Positions 34,215-43,365 of a DNA stretch of 64,000 bases are shown piece after piece (the first letter of the stretch is position 1; each line of letters begins with the position of its first letter). The notes under the pieces were generated by a model that did no database searches, had not been told where the DNA came from, and saw only the letters and a list, made by a program, of their open reading frames with translations. This DNA comes from Nakamurella alba (GTDB lineage: Bacteria > Actinomycetota > Actinomycetes > Mycobacteriales > Nakamurellaceae), in assembly GCF_009707545.1 (NCBI RefSeq), contig NZ_WLYK01000017.1:1-64000 (forward strand), given 5' to 3'. The position numbers were made by a program, and so were the translations under genes.

Positions 34215-35257
34215 CGCGACGCTCCCTTCCCACGCCCGTGTGCGTCGTCCTCGTCATCGTCGCCGTCCGCGCCCCACTGGGCCGCGTCCAGCAGCGCCTT
34301 GGCCTCCCGGGTCAGATCCGCCAGGCCGTCCTCGCCGGCCGCTCCCATCCGGTGGGCGAGATCGGCGTAGCCGGCAGCGGTCCCGGCTGCCCACGGCTGC
34401 ATGGCCGTCCGCCGTGGATCGGCCGGCGCCGCACCGACGACCACCAGGGCGAGTTCGTCGAGCACGTCCTGCAGGTCCTCACGCCGGCGACGCAGCGCCT
34501 CGGTCCTGGCCCGGCTGCTGACTGCCACCAGCGCCAGGGCCCGGATCCCGACGACCACCAGCACCACCCCGGCCACCACGCCGAGCGCGACTCCGACGCC
34601 GGCCAGGGTCGCCCCGACCGGGGCCCGGAACTCCCGTTCACCGGCGACCAGCCGACCGCTGCGGACCATCGAGTCGTACTGCAGCGCAGCGGTTCTGGCG
34701 ATGTCGACAGGTCGGTCGTCGAGGTACCGGGTCGACAGGTCGAGGGACCGGGAGAGGTACGCGTCGAAGGCCACCCAGCTGTCGTCGGTGTAGGGCAGGT
34801 CCTCGCTCCAGCACTCGTACGCGAACTCGCCGTCCTGGATCACCAGCAGGATGACGCCGTCGATCCGCTCCACCACCGCACTGCAGAAGTCGCCGGCATC
34901 GGTGTCGTCCCCGGCCAGGAAGGCGAGCATCAGCGGGCGGGTGCCGACGGCGCCCGCCACCCCGGCCCGCTGCTCCTGATCGAGCGTGCCCTGGTCGTAC
35001 ACCACCGACGAGTCCAGCACCTCGACAGCATTTGCGGCCTCGGAGAACGGCAGGGTGAGCCGTGGCCAGAAGGCCCAGGTCCAGCCGGCGAGGAGCGCGA
35101 CGAGCACGAGCAGCAGCATCCGCCGCGGGCGGCGCGGCGACAGGCGCGCGGCAAGGCCGACGGAGAGCGGGACCGGCCGGCCCTTGCCGGTGCCAGGACG
35201 GCCTGGCTTCGAGAGCTCGACGGTGGTGCGCTTCTTCGTGGGGTTCCGGCGGTTCAT
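34211..35257 (-). CDS. Two-helix membrane protein of unknown function
   Basis: A 348-residue protein. A basic N-terminus (NRRNPTKKRTTVEL) precedes a first transmembrane helix (about 50-70, LLLVLVALLAGWTWAFWPRL) and an extracytoplasmic domain (about 75-215) with two Cys (GDFCSAVV and YECWSEDL) that could pair. A second membrane segment is around 225-255 (GVGVALGVVAGVVLVVVGIR). A cytosolic helical region (RARTEALRRRREDLQDVLDE) and an acidic tail follow. No family recognised. It overlaps both neighbours by ATGA and shares topology with the gene upstream, so the three probably form one envelope complex. Confidence 0.68.
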   Translation of the reverse strand: MNRRNPTKKRTTVELSKPGRPGTGKGRPVPLSVGLAARLSPRRPRRMLLLVLVALLAGWTWAFWPRLTLPFSEAANAVEVLDSSVVYDQGTLDQEQRAGVAGAVGTRPLMLAFLAGDDTDAGDFCSAVVERIDGVILLVIQDGEFAYECWSEDLPYTDDSWVAFDAYLSRSLDLSTRYLDDRPVDIARTAALQYDSMVRSGRLVAGEREFRAPVGATLAGVGVALGVVAGVVLVVVGIRALALVAVSSRARTEALRRRREDLQDVLDELALVVVGAAPADPRRTAMQPWAAGTAAGYADLAHRMGAAGEDGLADLTREAKALLDAAQWGADGDDDEDDAHGRGKGASR

Positions 35258-36585
35258 CGCAGGGCTCCGGGCACGTTCGGCACGTCGAGAAGGTCGGCGG
35301 CGGTGGCGATCTCCCGGCCCGCGGTGTCGACGAGCTCGCCGGCCCGATCGGAATCGGGGGTGCCGGTCAGGATCTGGCGGGCCTCGCGGTAGTTCCGGCT
35401 CGCCCGCTCGAGCGCGATGCCGGCATCGGTGCCGGTGCGGGCCAGACCGTCCAGGGCGAGGATCCCGGCCGCCAGGTCCGGCAACCGGGCGGCCGCAGCG
35501 GCCCGGCGGTCGGCGGCGTCCGCCGCCTCCTGCAGTTCTTGCACCCGTTCCTGCGAACGCCGCCGGAGGGTCACCACGACAAGGACGAGCACGGTCGCGA
35601 GCGCGACGAACGGGAGCACACGCAGGACGAACCCGAGCGGGTCGGACCGGTCGGGGGTCGCCTGGTCGGTGACGACACCGGAGCGGATCTCCGCCAGTCG
35701 TCGCGCGACCAGGGCCACCTGCGGACCCGGGTCGAGCTCCCAGCCGAACAGCCCGCTGGAGGCGAAACCGTAGGACCAGGCGACCGCGCTGTCCAGTTCC
35801 TGCTGGTCCGGGCCGGCGATGTCGATCCACCGCCCGCGCAGCACCACCACCGTCTCACCGGGGAACGACGGCGCGAGATCAGCTGCGGTCGGCCCGATGT
35901 CGTCGCTCCCTACGGCGATCGGCGGCATCACCACCAGCCGCAGCGCCCCGTCCGGCAATCTGTTGCGCCACAACTGTTCCGGGTCGCTGTCCACCACCGC
36001 GCCGTCCCGGACGACGACCGGATCCCGCCGCAGGTCGGCCACCGTCGCGGCCACCTCGGCGGCCGTGGCGGCAGTGGCCGGTGTGGCCTGCGGCGCGTCG
36101 TCGGGCAGTTCCCGGGTCTGCAGGTACACCGCTGCGGCCACCACCTGCCCGGTGACGTCGAAGCGCTCCAGCACGGGGTGCAGCTCCGCCAGGTCGCTGG
36201 GCACGATGTCGAAGATGCTCGCGCCGACGCTCAGCCCCGTCACCTCGATGACCTCGACGTCGTCGACCTCGATCGCATCACGCACCTCGCTGATCGCGTC
36301 GTACTGCGCGTCCCGGTCCTCCTCGGACAGCCCGGAGAACGGCGTGACCAGCACCTTGATCCCGGAGTCGCCGATCGCGGCCTCGACGGCCGTCCGGTCG
36401 ATCACCGCCACCGACCCCGGCATCACCGCCCAGTCGGAGGTGCGCAGCTCGCCGATCGCCGCTTCCGGGCTCCAGGTCACCTCGCCGGCGGGCTCGGACT
36501 GCTCGGTCCCGGTCGGGTCATCAGGTGCGGCTGACACAGCGGTCGGCGCTGCGATCAGCAGCAGCGCGAGCAGCGCCAGCAGCAC
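35254..36585 (-). CDS. Exported membrane protein of unknown function
   Basis: A 443-residue protein with an N-terminal hydrophobic signal (LLALLALLLIAAPTAVSAAP), two or three alpha/beta extracytoplasmic segments (for example VMPGSVAVIDRTAVEAAIGD and FPGETVVVLRGRWIDIAGPD), one transmembrane helix near 310-335 and a cytosolic Ala/Arg-rich coiled region. TPM-like folding is possible but not demonstrated. The only canonical start is GTG at 36585; the in-frame bases upstream (encoding RTARSSRPTRAVP) would give the signal a basic N-region, so the annotated start may be too short. First gene of the three-gene membrane operon. Confidence 0.65.
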   Translation of the reverse strand: MLLALLALLLIAAPTAVSAAPDDPTGTEQSEPAGEVTWSPEAAIGELRTSDWAVMPGSVAVIDRTAVEAAIGDSGIKVLVTPFSGLSEEDRDAQYDAISEVRDAIEVDDVEVIEVTGLSVGASIFDIVPSDLAELHPVLERFDVTGQVVAAAVYLQTRELPDDAPQATPATAATAAEVAATVADLRRDPVVVRDGAVVDSDPEQLWRNRLPDGALRLVVMPPIAVGSDDIGPTAADLAPSFPGETVVVLRGRWIDIAGPDQQELDSAVAWSYGFASSGLFGWELDPGPQVALVARRLAEIRSGVVTDQATPDRSDPLGFVLRVLPFVALATVLVLVVVTLRRRSQERVQELQEAADAADRRAAAAARLPDLAAGILALDGLARTGTDAGIALERASRNYREARQILTGTPDSDRAGELVDTAGREIATAADLLDVPNVPGALR

Positions 36586-36756
36586 CGGGACGGCACGGGT
36601 CGGGCGGGACGAACGGGCGGTGCGGATGCCGGAGATCCCTTCGGCGCGGGTGCAGGACCCGGCCAGTCTGACACGAACGGCCCAACCACCGTGGCCGTTC
36701 GGCCCATGCCCCTGCCGGAGCCCTGGCCCGGCCCCGGACCGACCGGGACAGCGGCG

Positions 36757-38742
36757 TCAGGCGGAGCGACGCCGTCCCTGCCGGGCCCTGAGGTAGTCGG
36801 ACACCACGTACTGGCCGAGCTGCCCGAGCTCCGGGGTGAACACCCGGCCGCCGGAGCGGCGGGCCACCGAGTCCATGAACCGGGCCAGGCCCGGGTCGTC
36901 GCCGAGCATGAAGATGTTCAGCGTCGCCCCGGACCGCGTCACCTGGTCCACCTCGGCCACCGTCGCGCGCACCGACTCGGCACTGGGCGGCCATTGGAAC
37001 CGCGGCGTCCCGTCGGTGTCGATGTGCGCCGTCGGCTCGCCGTCGGTGACCACCAGGATCACCGGTTCGGCCTCCGGGTGCCGCCGGACGTGCCGCTGGG
37101 CCAACTGCAGCGCGTGCTGCAGGTTGGTGCCCTTCACCCACTCCGGCTCGGCGACCGCCAGCTCCTGCACCGACATGTGCCGGGCGACCAGGTCGAACCC
37201 GATGATCTGCAAGGCGTCCGAGCGGAACCGGGTCGAGACCAGGTGCGCCAGCGCCAGTGCCGTCTGCTTCATCGGTGCCCAGCGGTCCTCCATCACCATG
37301 GAGAAGGACAGGTCGACGCAGAGCGCGACGGCCGCCGCGGTGCGCTTCTCGGTCTCGGCCGCCTCGAAGTCGGTCACCTGCAGGTCCAGCGGGAAGTCGC
37401 CGAACCCGTCGCCCGCCCGGGCGCGCCGGGTCACCGCGTTCTGCACGGTCCGGACGGCGTCGATCGGCCGTTCCGAGCCGATCTCCCACGGCACGAAGGC
37501 ACCGGTGCGTTCTTCGGCGACCCCGGTCCGTCGGTCGTCGTGCGAGCCGGAGTCCTGCCCGGTCAGTTGCTGGAAGATCCGTTTGAGCGCGGTCTCGCCG
37601 AGCCGGCGCAGCGCCTTCGGCGACAGCCCGAGATCGCCGGCGTCCCGGGTCAGGTACCCCTGCCGCTCCATCTCGCGCTCGAGATCGCGCAGCGCCTTCA
37701 GATCCGCCGCGGCGGACGGCGGCAGCTGCCGCTCCAGTGCCTCCACGTCCACGTCGTCCAGCGTCGATCCGGGATAGTCCTGGCCGAGCTGCCGGTCCAG
37801 CGACTCCAGGTCCGCCAGGTCCGACATGACCCCGACCGCCTCGCCGTAACCCAGGCCCTCCTCGCCGTCCACGTCCATCGGCCGGGCGCCGCGCATCATG
37901 CCCGGCCGCAGCGCCGTCAGGTTGTCCTGCAGCTGGCTGAGCTGGGACTCCAGGTCGACGTCCTGCATGGCCTGCTCGATCAGCTGCTGCATCTCGGCCC
38001 GCTGCTCCGGGGTGAGGGAGCGCATCAGCCGCTCCGCATCGGCCTGCCGGCGTGCCAGCAGATCGATGAGATCGTCGATGTTCTCAGGGTTCTCGGGGAA
38101 GAACCGGCCGTGCTTGTCCATGAAGGAAGAGAACCGGTCGGTGACGTCCTCGCCGCGGGCGTGCGATGCGAGCATCTCGTTGAGGTCACCGAGCATCGCC
38201 TGGATCGCCTTCATGGCCTCCGGGTCGTTGCCCTGCAGCGCCTGCTTCATCCCGGCGAACTGGCGGTCCAGCACCTGCTCGCGCAGCATCTGCCCGATCT
38301 GCTCGAACTGCTGCCTGGCCTCCTCCGAGTGCCACTGGTAGTCCTGCAGACCCTTGACCGCCGAGGCGGTGTCGTCCGGCAGGTCGTCCAGCGTCATCTC
38401 GGCGAGACGGGCCGCGTCGGTGTCCTCCGCGCCGAGCTGCTCGCGCTCCGCGGCCAGCGCCTGGTCCAGCATCTGCCGCACCTGGTCCAGCGCACCGGAG
38501 AGCCGGCCGCTGCGCTGCAACTGCCGCCGCCGTTGCCGGATCTGCTTGCGCAGCTCGTCCAGGCCCTTCCGGCCGGACAGCCCGCGCCGCAACATCTCCC
38601 GCATCGCATCGCGCACGCTCGAGCCGGCCAGCACCTTCTCGCCGAGCTCGTCGACGGCGGCACGCACGTCGAACGGCGGCTTCAGCGGATCCTCGCCGCC
38701 ACTGAAGGACCCGTACCGGTACCTGCCCGGCACCTCCGGCAT
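36757..38742 (-). CDS. VWA domain protein, partner of chelatase-like ATPase
   Basis: A 661-residue cytosolic protein. A long helical, Gln/Arg/Glu-rich part (about 25-400, including repeated RQ and EQ segments) precedes a C-terminal von Willebrand A domain with MIDAS motif CVDLSFSM (DxSxS) and VVTDGEPTAH. VWA proteins of this type bind the AAA+ MoxR/chelatase partner and deliver substrates for metal insertion or complex maturation. It starts 3 nt after the ATPase gene stop. The pair resembles Rv0958/Rv0959 of M. tuberculosis from memory. The client is unknown; the membrane operon just downstream is a candidate. Confidence 0.83.
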   Translation of the reverse strand: MPEVPGRYRYGSFSGGEDPLKPPFDVRAAVDELGEKVLAGSSVRDAMREMLRRGLSGRKGLDELRKQIRQRRRQLQRSGRLSGALDQVRQMLDQALAAEREQLGAEDTDAARLAEMTLDDLPDDTASAVKGLQDYQWHSEEARQQFEQIGQMLREQVLDRQFAGMKQALQGNDPEAMKAIQAMLGDLNEMLASHARGEDVTDRFSSFMDKHGRFFPENPENIDDLIDLLARRQADAERLMRSLTPEQRAEMQQLIEQAMQDVDLESQLSQLQDNLTALRPGMMRGARPMDVDGEEGLGYGEAVGVMSDLADLESLDRQLGQDYPGSTLDDVDVEALERQLPPSAAADLKALRDLEREMERQGYLTRDAGDLGLSPKALRRLGETALKRIFQQLTGQDSGSHDDRRTGVAEERTGAFVPWEIGSERPIDAVRTVQNAVTRRARAGDGFGDFPLDLQVTDFEAAETEKRTAAAVALCVDLSFSMVMEDRWAPMKQTALALAHLVSTRFRSDALQIIGFDLVARHMSVQELAVAEPEWVKGTNLQHALQLAQRHVRRHPEAEPVILVVTDGEPTAHIDTDGTPRFQWPPSAESVRATVAEVDQVTRSGATLNIFMLGDDPGLARFMDSVARRSGGRVFTPELGQLGQYVVSDYLRARQGRRRSA

Positions 38743-38745
38743 CGC

Positions 38746-40155
38746 TCAGCTCCCGTAGATCGTCGTGCCGTCGACGCTGTCCTTGGACAGCCGGCGGGTC
38801 AGGTACATGCCCTCCAGGACGAACTCGACGGCGGCCGCCGCCTGCCCCGGGGTGACGGTGTCCTCCTCGACCTGCAGGCCGCGCAGCACGGCGGCCAGAC
38901 CGGGGACGGACCCGAACTGCGACAACAGGTCCCGGGCCGGGACGATCGCACCGGTCTCCACGGTGCGGCCGTCCTCGAACACCGCGGCGAAGCCGGCCAG
39001 GTCCAGCCCGCGCAGCCGCTCCCGGAACACCGCGGCAGTGGCCAGCCGGAGCAGGTGCGAGAGCACCTCGTCCTCCCGGCCCTCCTCGCCCATCTCGAAC
39101 TCCAGCTTGCCGCGGAGGGTGCCGAGCACCCCGGGCAGGTCGCCGATCCGGGCCACCGCGTCCTGCTCACCGGTGAGCGCGGCACGGCGCAGCGCCGCGG
39201 CGGCCACCGCTTCCGCGGCCGCGACGGCGAACCGGGCGGACACCCCCGACCGCTGGTCGATCGCGGTCGACCCGCGCAGCTCCGAGACGAACCGGGCGAT
39301 CACCCGGATCACGTGGTCCGGGACGGCCGCGTGCAGCTCGGCCTCCTGCTCCAAGAGGGCGATCTCGTGGTCCAGGTCGAGCGGGTAGTGCGTACGGATC
39401 TCCGCACCGAACCGGTCCTTGAGCGGGGTGATGATGCGCCCGCGGTTGGTGTAGTCCTCGGGGTTCGCCGACGCGATGACCAGCATGTCCAGCGGCAGCT
39501 GCAGGTTGTAACCGCGGATCTGGATGTCCCGCTCCTCCAGCACGTTGAACAGGCCGACCTGGATCCGCTCGGCGAGGTCCGGCAGCTCGTTGATGCCGAA
39601 GATCCCGCGGTTCGCCCGGGGCAGCAGCCCGTAGTGCACCGTCTCCGGGTCGCCGAGCGAGAGGCCCTGGGCCAGCTTGGTGGGGTCGACGTCGCCGATC
39701 AGGTCGCCGACGCTGGTGTCCGGCGTGGCGAGCTTCTCGGTGTACCGGGTGCTGCGGTGCTTCCAGCTGATCGGGGCGGCGTCGCCGAGCTCCTCGACCA
39801 GGCGTCGGGACCCGACGGTGACCGGGGCGTAGGGGTGTTCGTTGAGGTCGGAGAAGGCCAGCACCGGCGTCCACTCGTCGAGCAGGCCGGTGAGGGTGCG
39901 CATCAGCCGGGTCTTGCCCTGGCCGCGCTCGCCGAGCAGCACGAAGTCGTGCCCGGCCAGCACGGACCGCTCGACCGCCGGCCCGACGGTGTTCTCGAAC
40001 CCGACGATGCCCGGGAGCGTCTCCTCGCCGGCCCGCAGCCGGGCCAGCAGGTTCTCCCGGAGTTCTTCCTTGACGGTGCGGTGCACGTGCCCGGACGCGC
40101 GGAGCTCGCCGAGGGTCGCGATCTCCGGGGCCGGTGCTGCGGTGTTGTCTGCCAC
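38746..40155 (-). CDS. MoxR/magnesium-chelatase-like AAA+ ATPase
   Basis: A 469-residue AAA+ protein. Walker A is LLGERGQGKTRLMR (about 80-93). Walker B and sensor regions are GIFGINELPDLAERIQ, VLEERDIQIRGYNLQLPLDM and VIASANPEDYTNRGRIITPLKD, split as VIASANPEDYTNRGR and IITPLKDRFG, typical of the chelatase/MoxR clade; a helical lid follows. It couples ATP hydrolysis to remodelling by the adjacent VWA protein. GTG at 40155 is favoured over TTG at 40188 because an 11-bp hairpin (40173-40202) covers the latter. No strong ribosome site is visible before GTG. Confidence 0.86.
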   Translation of the reverse strand: MADNTAAPAPEIATLGELRASGHVHRTVKEELRENLLARLRAGEETLPGIVGFENTVGPAVERSVLAGHDFVLLGERGQGKTRLMRTLTGLLDEWTPVLAFSDLNEHPYAPVTVGSRRLVEELGDAAPISWKHRSTRYTEKLATPDTSVGDLIGDVDPTKLAQGLSLGDPETVHYGLLPRANRGIFGINELPDLAERIQVGLFNVLEERDIQIRGYNLQLPLDMLVIASANPEDYTNRGRIITPLKDRFGAEIRTHYPLDLDHEIALLEQEAELHAAVPDHVIRVIARFVSELRGSTAIDQRSGVSARFAVAAAEAVAAAALRRAALTGEQDAVARIGDLPGVLGTLRGKLEFEMGEEGREDEVLSHLLRLATAAVFRERLRGLDLAGFAAVFEDGRTVETGAIVPARDLLSQFGSVPGLAAVLRGLQVEEDTVTPGQAAAAVEFVLEGMYLTRRLSKDSVDGTTIYGS

Positions 40156-40172
40156 CCGTCCGACAGTACGAC

Positions 40173-40202
40173 CGGCCGGACCCGGCAACCAGGGTCCGGC
40201 CG
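40173..40202 (-). terminator. Hairpin between the MBL hydrolase gene and the chelatase gene
   Basis: CGGCCGGACCC and GGGTCCGGCCG form a perfect 11-bp stem with loop GGCAACCA. It lies about 80 nt after the hydrolase stop and 18 nt before the ATPase start on the same strand, so it is a terminator or a leader attenuator. No T-run follows. Confidence 0.6.
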
Positions 40203-40282
40203 ATACCTCCCGCCGGAATGCGCCCGCAGCTGAACGGCTTCCCTGCCGCCCGGGCGGAGCGGTAGAATCCGGGGCCTGCCGG

Positions 40283-41146
40283 TCAGTCCAGCCGTTCCCA
40301 GGTCCGGCTGCCGGCGCTTCCGGTGACCCGCCCCCACTGCAGGCCGGGGAAGTGCGCCCCGGCCACCGGCAGCCCCTCGTCGATCACGATCCGACGGATC
40401 CGCTCCAGCGACTCCAACGCCTTCGCCTCGTCGTGGTGGAAGCAGAAGTTCCACTGCCCGCGGGCGTTCTCGTCGTACAGCTCGGGCGCGGTGTGCACGG
40501 TGTCGCCGAGGAACAGCCCGCTCTCACCGGCGGAGGTCAGCCGCAGCACCGTCTCGCCCGGCGTGTGCCCGGACGCCTCGATCGACGACAGTCCCGGCAG
40601 CAGCTCGTCGTCGCCCTCGAACAGCTCGATCCGGTCCATCACCGGGCCGAGACGCACTCCCGGGGCGTCGGTCTCGGGAGTGCAATAGGCGGCCTCCACC
40701 TCGTTGAAGGTGAAGTCCGGCGCGCAGTAGAGGTCGAAGTCGCGCCGGTCCACCCGGTGCACGGCGTTCGGGAAGAACGCCTTCCCGTCCACCGAGGTCC
40801 AGCCGATGTGGTCGACGTGCAGGTGGGTGAACACCACGTCGGTGACCTCGTCCCGCCGCAGTCCGGTGGCGGCGAACGCCGACCGGAAACCGCCGCCGAC
40901 GAACGGGAACGTCGCATGCACTCCGACACCGGTGTCCACCACGATCACCCGGTCGCCGTGGCGGATCACGAAGCCGCCCAACGTGTACAGGTGCATCGCC
41001 TCGCCGAACACCGGCTCCAGGAACTGCTCGCTCCCGCGCCAGTCCGCCGCCGTCTGCCCCGGGTAGAACGCATCCGCAGGCACCACCATTTCGCCGTCCA
41101 CCAGAGGGTCAACGACTGCATCGCCGATCTTCATCGATCCGCCCAT
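40283..41146 (-). CDS. Metallo-beta-lactamase-fold hydrolase (lactonase/esterase-like)
   Basis: A 287-residue MBL protein with the zinc motif THLHVDHIGW (HxHxDH), a later metal-binding His in SGHTPGET, Asp in FLGDTVH and the terminal His in AGAHFPG. Relatives hydrolyse lactones, thioesters and esters. ATG at 41146 or 41134 are both possible; a short GGCGGA precedes the second. The shared operator (site B) ends 2 bp upstream of ATG 41146, so the gene belongs to the island regulon, perhaps opening a lactone or thioester in the pathway. Confidence 0.84.
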   Translation of the reverse strand: MGGSMKIGDAVVDPLVDGEMVVPADAFYPGQTAADWRGSEQFLEPVFGEAMHLYTLGGFVIRHGDRVIVVDTGVGVHATFPFVGGGFRSAFAATGLRRDEVTDVVFTHLHVDHIGWTSVDGKAFFPNAVHRVDRRDFDLYCAPDFTFNEVEAAYCTPETDAPGVRLGPVMDRIELFEGDDELLPGLSSIEASGHTPGETVLRLTSAGESGLFLGDTVHTAPELYDENARGQWNFCFHHDEAKALESLERIRRIVIDEGLPVAGAHFPGLQWGRVTGSAGSRTWERLD

Positions 41147-41147
41147 C

Positions 41148-41163
41148 TGAACTGAATTCGGTC
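41148..41163. promoter_or_regulatory. Shared operator, site B
   Basis: TGAACTGAATTCGGTC, centred on GAATTC. It sits immediately upstream of the MBL hydrolase start codon. Compare GATTGAACTGAATTCAATC (site D) and TCGAACTGAGTTCAGGTC (site E). Confidence 0.65.
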
Positions 41164-41210
41164 TGGGAGGCTGAGTGTTCCCTCTGCCGGCGCCCGGCGT
41201 CAAGACCTGA

Positions 41211-42812
41211 TCAGGTCTCGACCAGGATCCGGAAACCAGGAGCAGCCAGGGCATGTCGCAGGACGTCGTCGAGCAGTCGGCGCTCTGCCACGGTCCAGCG
41301 ACGGCTCTGCACGTCGGCCCATTCGACGAGCGAGCGCATGCGGAAGGTCTCCACGACGAGCACCGCATCGCCACCGTGCCCCGGCCCTCCCTCCTCCCGC
41401 CACGCGGCCCAGCGCTCCGCGCCGAGCCGCCGCCTGGTGCCTTCCAGCAGCCGCAGTGCTGCCATGAACGGCTCCACCCCGCAAGGATCGACCCGGTACT
41501 CGACCACGAGCAGCACCGCCCGCCGGTCGTCACCGACCGGATTCCGGAACTGCGACGGTGCGGCCGACGGGTCCATGCCGTCGACCGGGAGCATGCCCCA
41601 CCGGACGGCGGTGAGCGCGGCGGCGGCCATCACCCCGCCGGCGATCACCGCGGTCGTCCGCACCCCCAGCCCGTCGGCGATCCATCCCCAGAGCAGCGCG
41701 CCGCCACCCTGACACACCTGGTGCACCACCAGGATCAGCGCGATGCTGCGCGCCCGCACCCAGTCCGGCAGCACCCGGTGCGCACCCGTGAGCCAGGCGC
41801 TCTGCACCGTCACCCAGGCCGTCCCGATGACGAACAGGGCCACCACCAGGACGGCGACCGGGACGTCGAGGGCGACCAGCACCAGTCCGGCGGCGTAGCC
41901 GGTGCAGCCGACCGCCACGAAGACGTTGACCGGCCACCGGCGCCGCACCGGCTGCACCAGCGCCGGACCGAGCACCGCTCCGGCCCCGATCACCAGGAAG
42001 GCCAGACCGAACTCGACCGTGCCGAGGCCGATCACGTCGTGCGCGATCACCGGGAACAGCGCCCAGAACGCCGCAGCCGGCAGCGAGAACAGCACCAGGC
42101 GCAACAGTGTCCGCCGCATCCAGGGCGAGTGGCGGACGAACCGTACGCCACCACGGACGGCCGGACCCATCGACCCCGGCGGGGTGGCATCCGAGCGCAC
42201 CGGGGTCGGGAACCGGGTGCAGATCGCCGCCGCCGCCGCGAAGATGAGCGCGTCGACGGCGAACACCCAGGCCGCCCCGAGGAAGGCGAGCAGCAGTCCG
42301 CCGACCGCCGGACCGATGGCCCGGGCGCCGTTGAAGACCATCCCGTCCAGGGTCGCCGCGGAACCCATCCGCTCGCGGCCGACCAGCTGCGGCATCCGGT
42401 TCTGCCAGCCGACGATGCAGAGCACCAGGCCGCACCCGAGCACCGCGGTCGCGGCGATCAGCAGCCAGGACCCGACCGGGCCTCGGGCGGCCACGAGGGC
42501 CAGACCGGCGGAGGCCAGCGCCATCGCCGCCATCGCGCCCGGGATCATCCGGCCGGCGCCACGGCTGTCCACCACGTGTCCCACCGGCAGCGCCAGCACC
42601 AGGAAGGGCAGCACCAACGCCGCCTGCACCCCGGCCACGGCCGCAGGCGAGGCGCCGCCCACGGTGAGCACCCACTGCGCCACCACGGTGTGCAGCCAGA
42701 GTGCGGTGTTCGCCCCGAGCAGCGCCAGCAGCAGGACCCGGAAGGCCCGGACGCGGAGCGCGGAGAACAGCCCCGGGGCGGGAGCCTCGGCGTCCGCCCC
42801 GGGCCCGGTCAT
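41211..42812 (-). CDS. MFS transporter (MFS_3, enterobactin-exporter-like)
   Basis: A 533-residue permease with about 11-12 transmembrane helices, starting FRVLLLALLGANTALWLHTV, and the between-helix loop PVGHVVDSRGAGRMI typical of MFS. The C-terminal 110 residues form a soluble dimeric alpha/beta-barrel-like domain (AVLLVVEYRVDPCGVEPFMA) that commonly ends this exporter subfamily. It probably exports a hydrophobic compound or pathway intermediate, or self-protects the cell. Its ATG shares one base with the stop of the MaoC-like gene (TGATG), so both are expressed from the promoter at 43325-43354. Confidence 0.85.
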   Translation of the reverse strand: MTGPGADAEAPAPGLFSALRVRAFRVLLLALLGANTALWLHTVVAQWVLTVGGASPAAVAGVQAALVLPFLVLALPVGHVVDSRGAGRMIPGAMAAMALASAGLALVAARGPVGSWLLIAATAVLGCGLVLCIVGWQNRMPQLVGRERMGSAATLDGMVFNGARAIGPAVGGLLLAFLGAAWVFAVDALIFAAAAAICTRFPTPVRSDATPPGSMGPAVRGGVRFVRHSPWMRRTLLRLVLFSLPAAAFWALFPVIAHDVIGLGTVEFGLAFLVIGAGAVLGPALVQPVRRRWPVNVFVAVGCTGYAAGLVLVALDVPVAVLVVALFVIGTAWVTVQSAWLTGAHRVLPDWVRARSIALILVVHQVCQGGGALLWGWIADGLGVRTTAVIAGGVMAAAALTAVRWGMLPVDGMDPSAAPSQFRNPVGDDRRAVLLVVEYRVDPCGVEPFMAALRLLEGTRRRLGAERWAAWREEGGPGHGGDAVLVVETFRMRSLVEWADVQSRRWTVAERRLLDDVLRHALAAPGFRILVET

Positions 42813-43294
42813 CAGGCTGCCCGGCGTTCCGTCGGGTAGAGCCGCACCAGCACCTCGGCGACACAGGCCGGACGGTCGGCGTTCTCGACCGCGATGACGA
42901 GCTCGAAGGTCGCCTGGTAGCCACCGGCGACCGGGTCGGCGGCGAGCAGGGACAGTGTGCCCCGGACCCGGCTGCCGGACGGGACCGGCGACGGGAAGCG
43001 GACCTTGCCGAGCCCGTAGTTCACCGCGCTGCCGAGATCGCCGATGTGCAGCACCTGCTCCATCACCGGGGCGGCCAGCGCCAGGGTCAGGTAGCCGTGG
43101 GCGATCGTGCCGCCGAAGGGTCCGCCGGCCGCCCGGTCCGGATCCACGTGGATCCACTGGTGGTCGTCGGTGACGTCGGCGAACCCGTTGATCCGGTCCT
43201 GGCCGACCTCGATCCAGTCACTGGTCCCGATCACCACGCCGACGGCATCGGCCAGGTCGGTCACACTGTCGAAAACCGGCACGGTCGACCTCAT
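42812..43294 (-). CDS. MaoC-like acyl-CoA hydratase
   Basis: A 160-residue single hot-dog protein. The hydratase-2 motif reads [21 protein letters not shown] (Asp and His catalytic pair in DDHQWIH) with [10 protein letters not shown] after it. It hydrates trans-2-enoyl-CoA to an R-3-hydroxyacyl-CoA or dehydrates in the reverse direction. It lies head-to-head with an SDR gene; operator C occupies the spacer of its promoter. Coupled to the downstream exporter gene. Confidence 0.88.
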   Translation of the reverse strand: MRSTVPVFDSVTDLADAVGVVIGTSDWIEVGQDRINGFADVTDDHQWIHVDPDRAAGGPFGGTIAHGYLTLALAAPVMEQVLHIGDLGSAVNYGLGKVRFPSPVPSGSRVRGTLSLLAADPVAGGYQATFELVIAVENADRPACVAEVLVRLYPTERRAA

Positions 43295-43324
43295 CTCGTT
43301 GCAGAAGCAGCTCGCAGAGGGCAG

Positions 43325-43354
43325 AGTGTAATCGAAGTGAGTTCAGCTCGACAA
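43325..43354 (-). promoter_or_regulatory. Promoter of the MaoC-like/MFS operon
   Basis: Minus strand TTGTCG (43354-43349), 18-bp spacer, TACACT (43330-43325). Operator C (43332-43349) fills the spacer. Confidence 0.65.
43332..43349. promoter_or_regulatory. Shared operator, site C
   Basis: TCGAAGTGAGTTCAGCTC. It differs from site E (TCGAACTGAGTTCAGGTC) at two positions only. It sits between divergent genes (MaoC-like and SDR) and within the promoter spacer. Confidence 0.7.
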
Positions 43355-43365
43355 CTGGAGGCATC

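Noticed and set aside
36691..40233. A 1180-codon open frame antisense to the VWA and ATPase genes
   Set aside because: Opposite the two well-supported genes; rich in Arg, Gly, Val, His and Leu as expected from reading third-position GC bias backwards, with no family motif.
40263..40268. TAGAAT as a plus-strand -10
   Set aside because: No -35 at proper spacing and no plus-strand gene follows.
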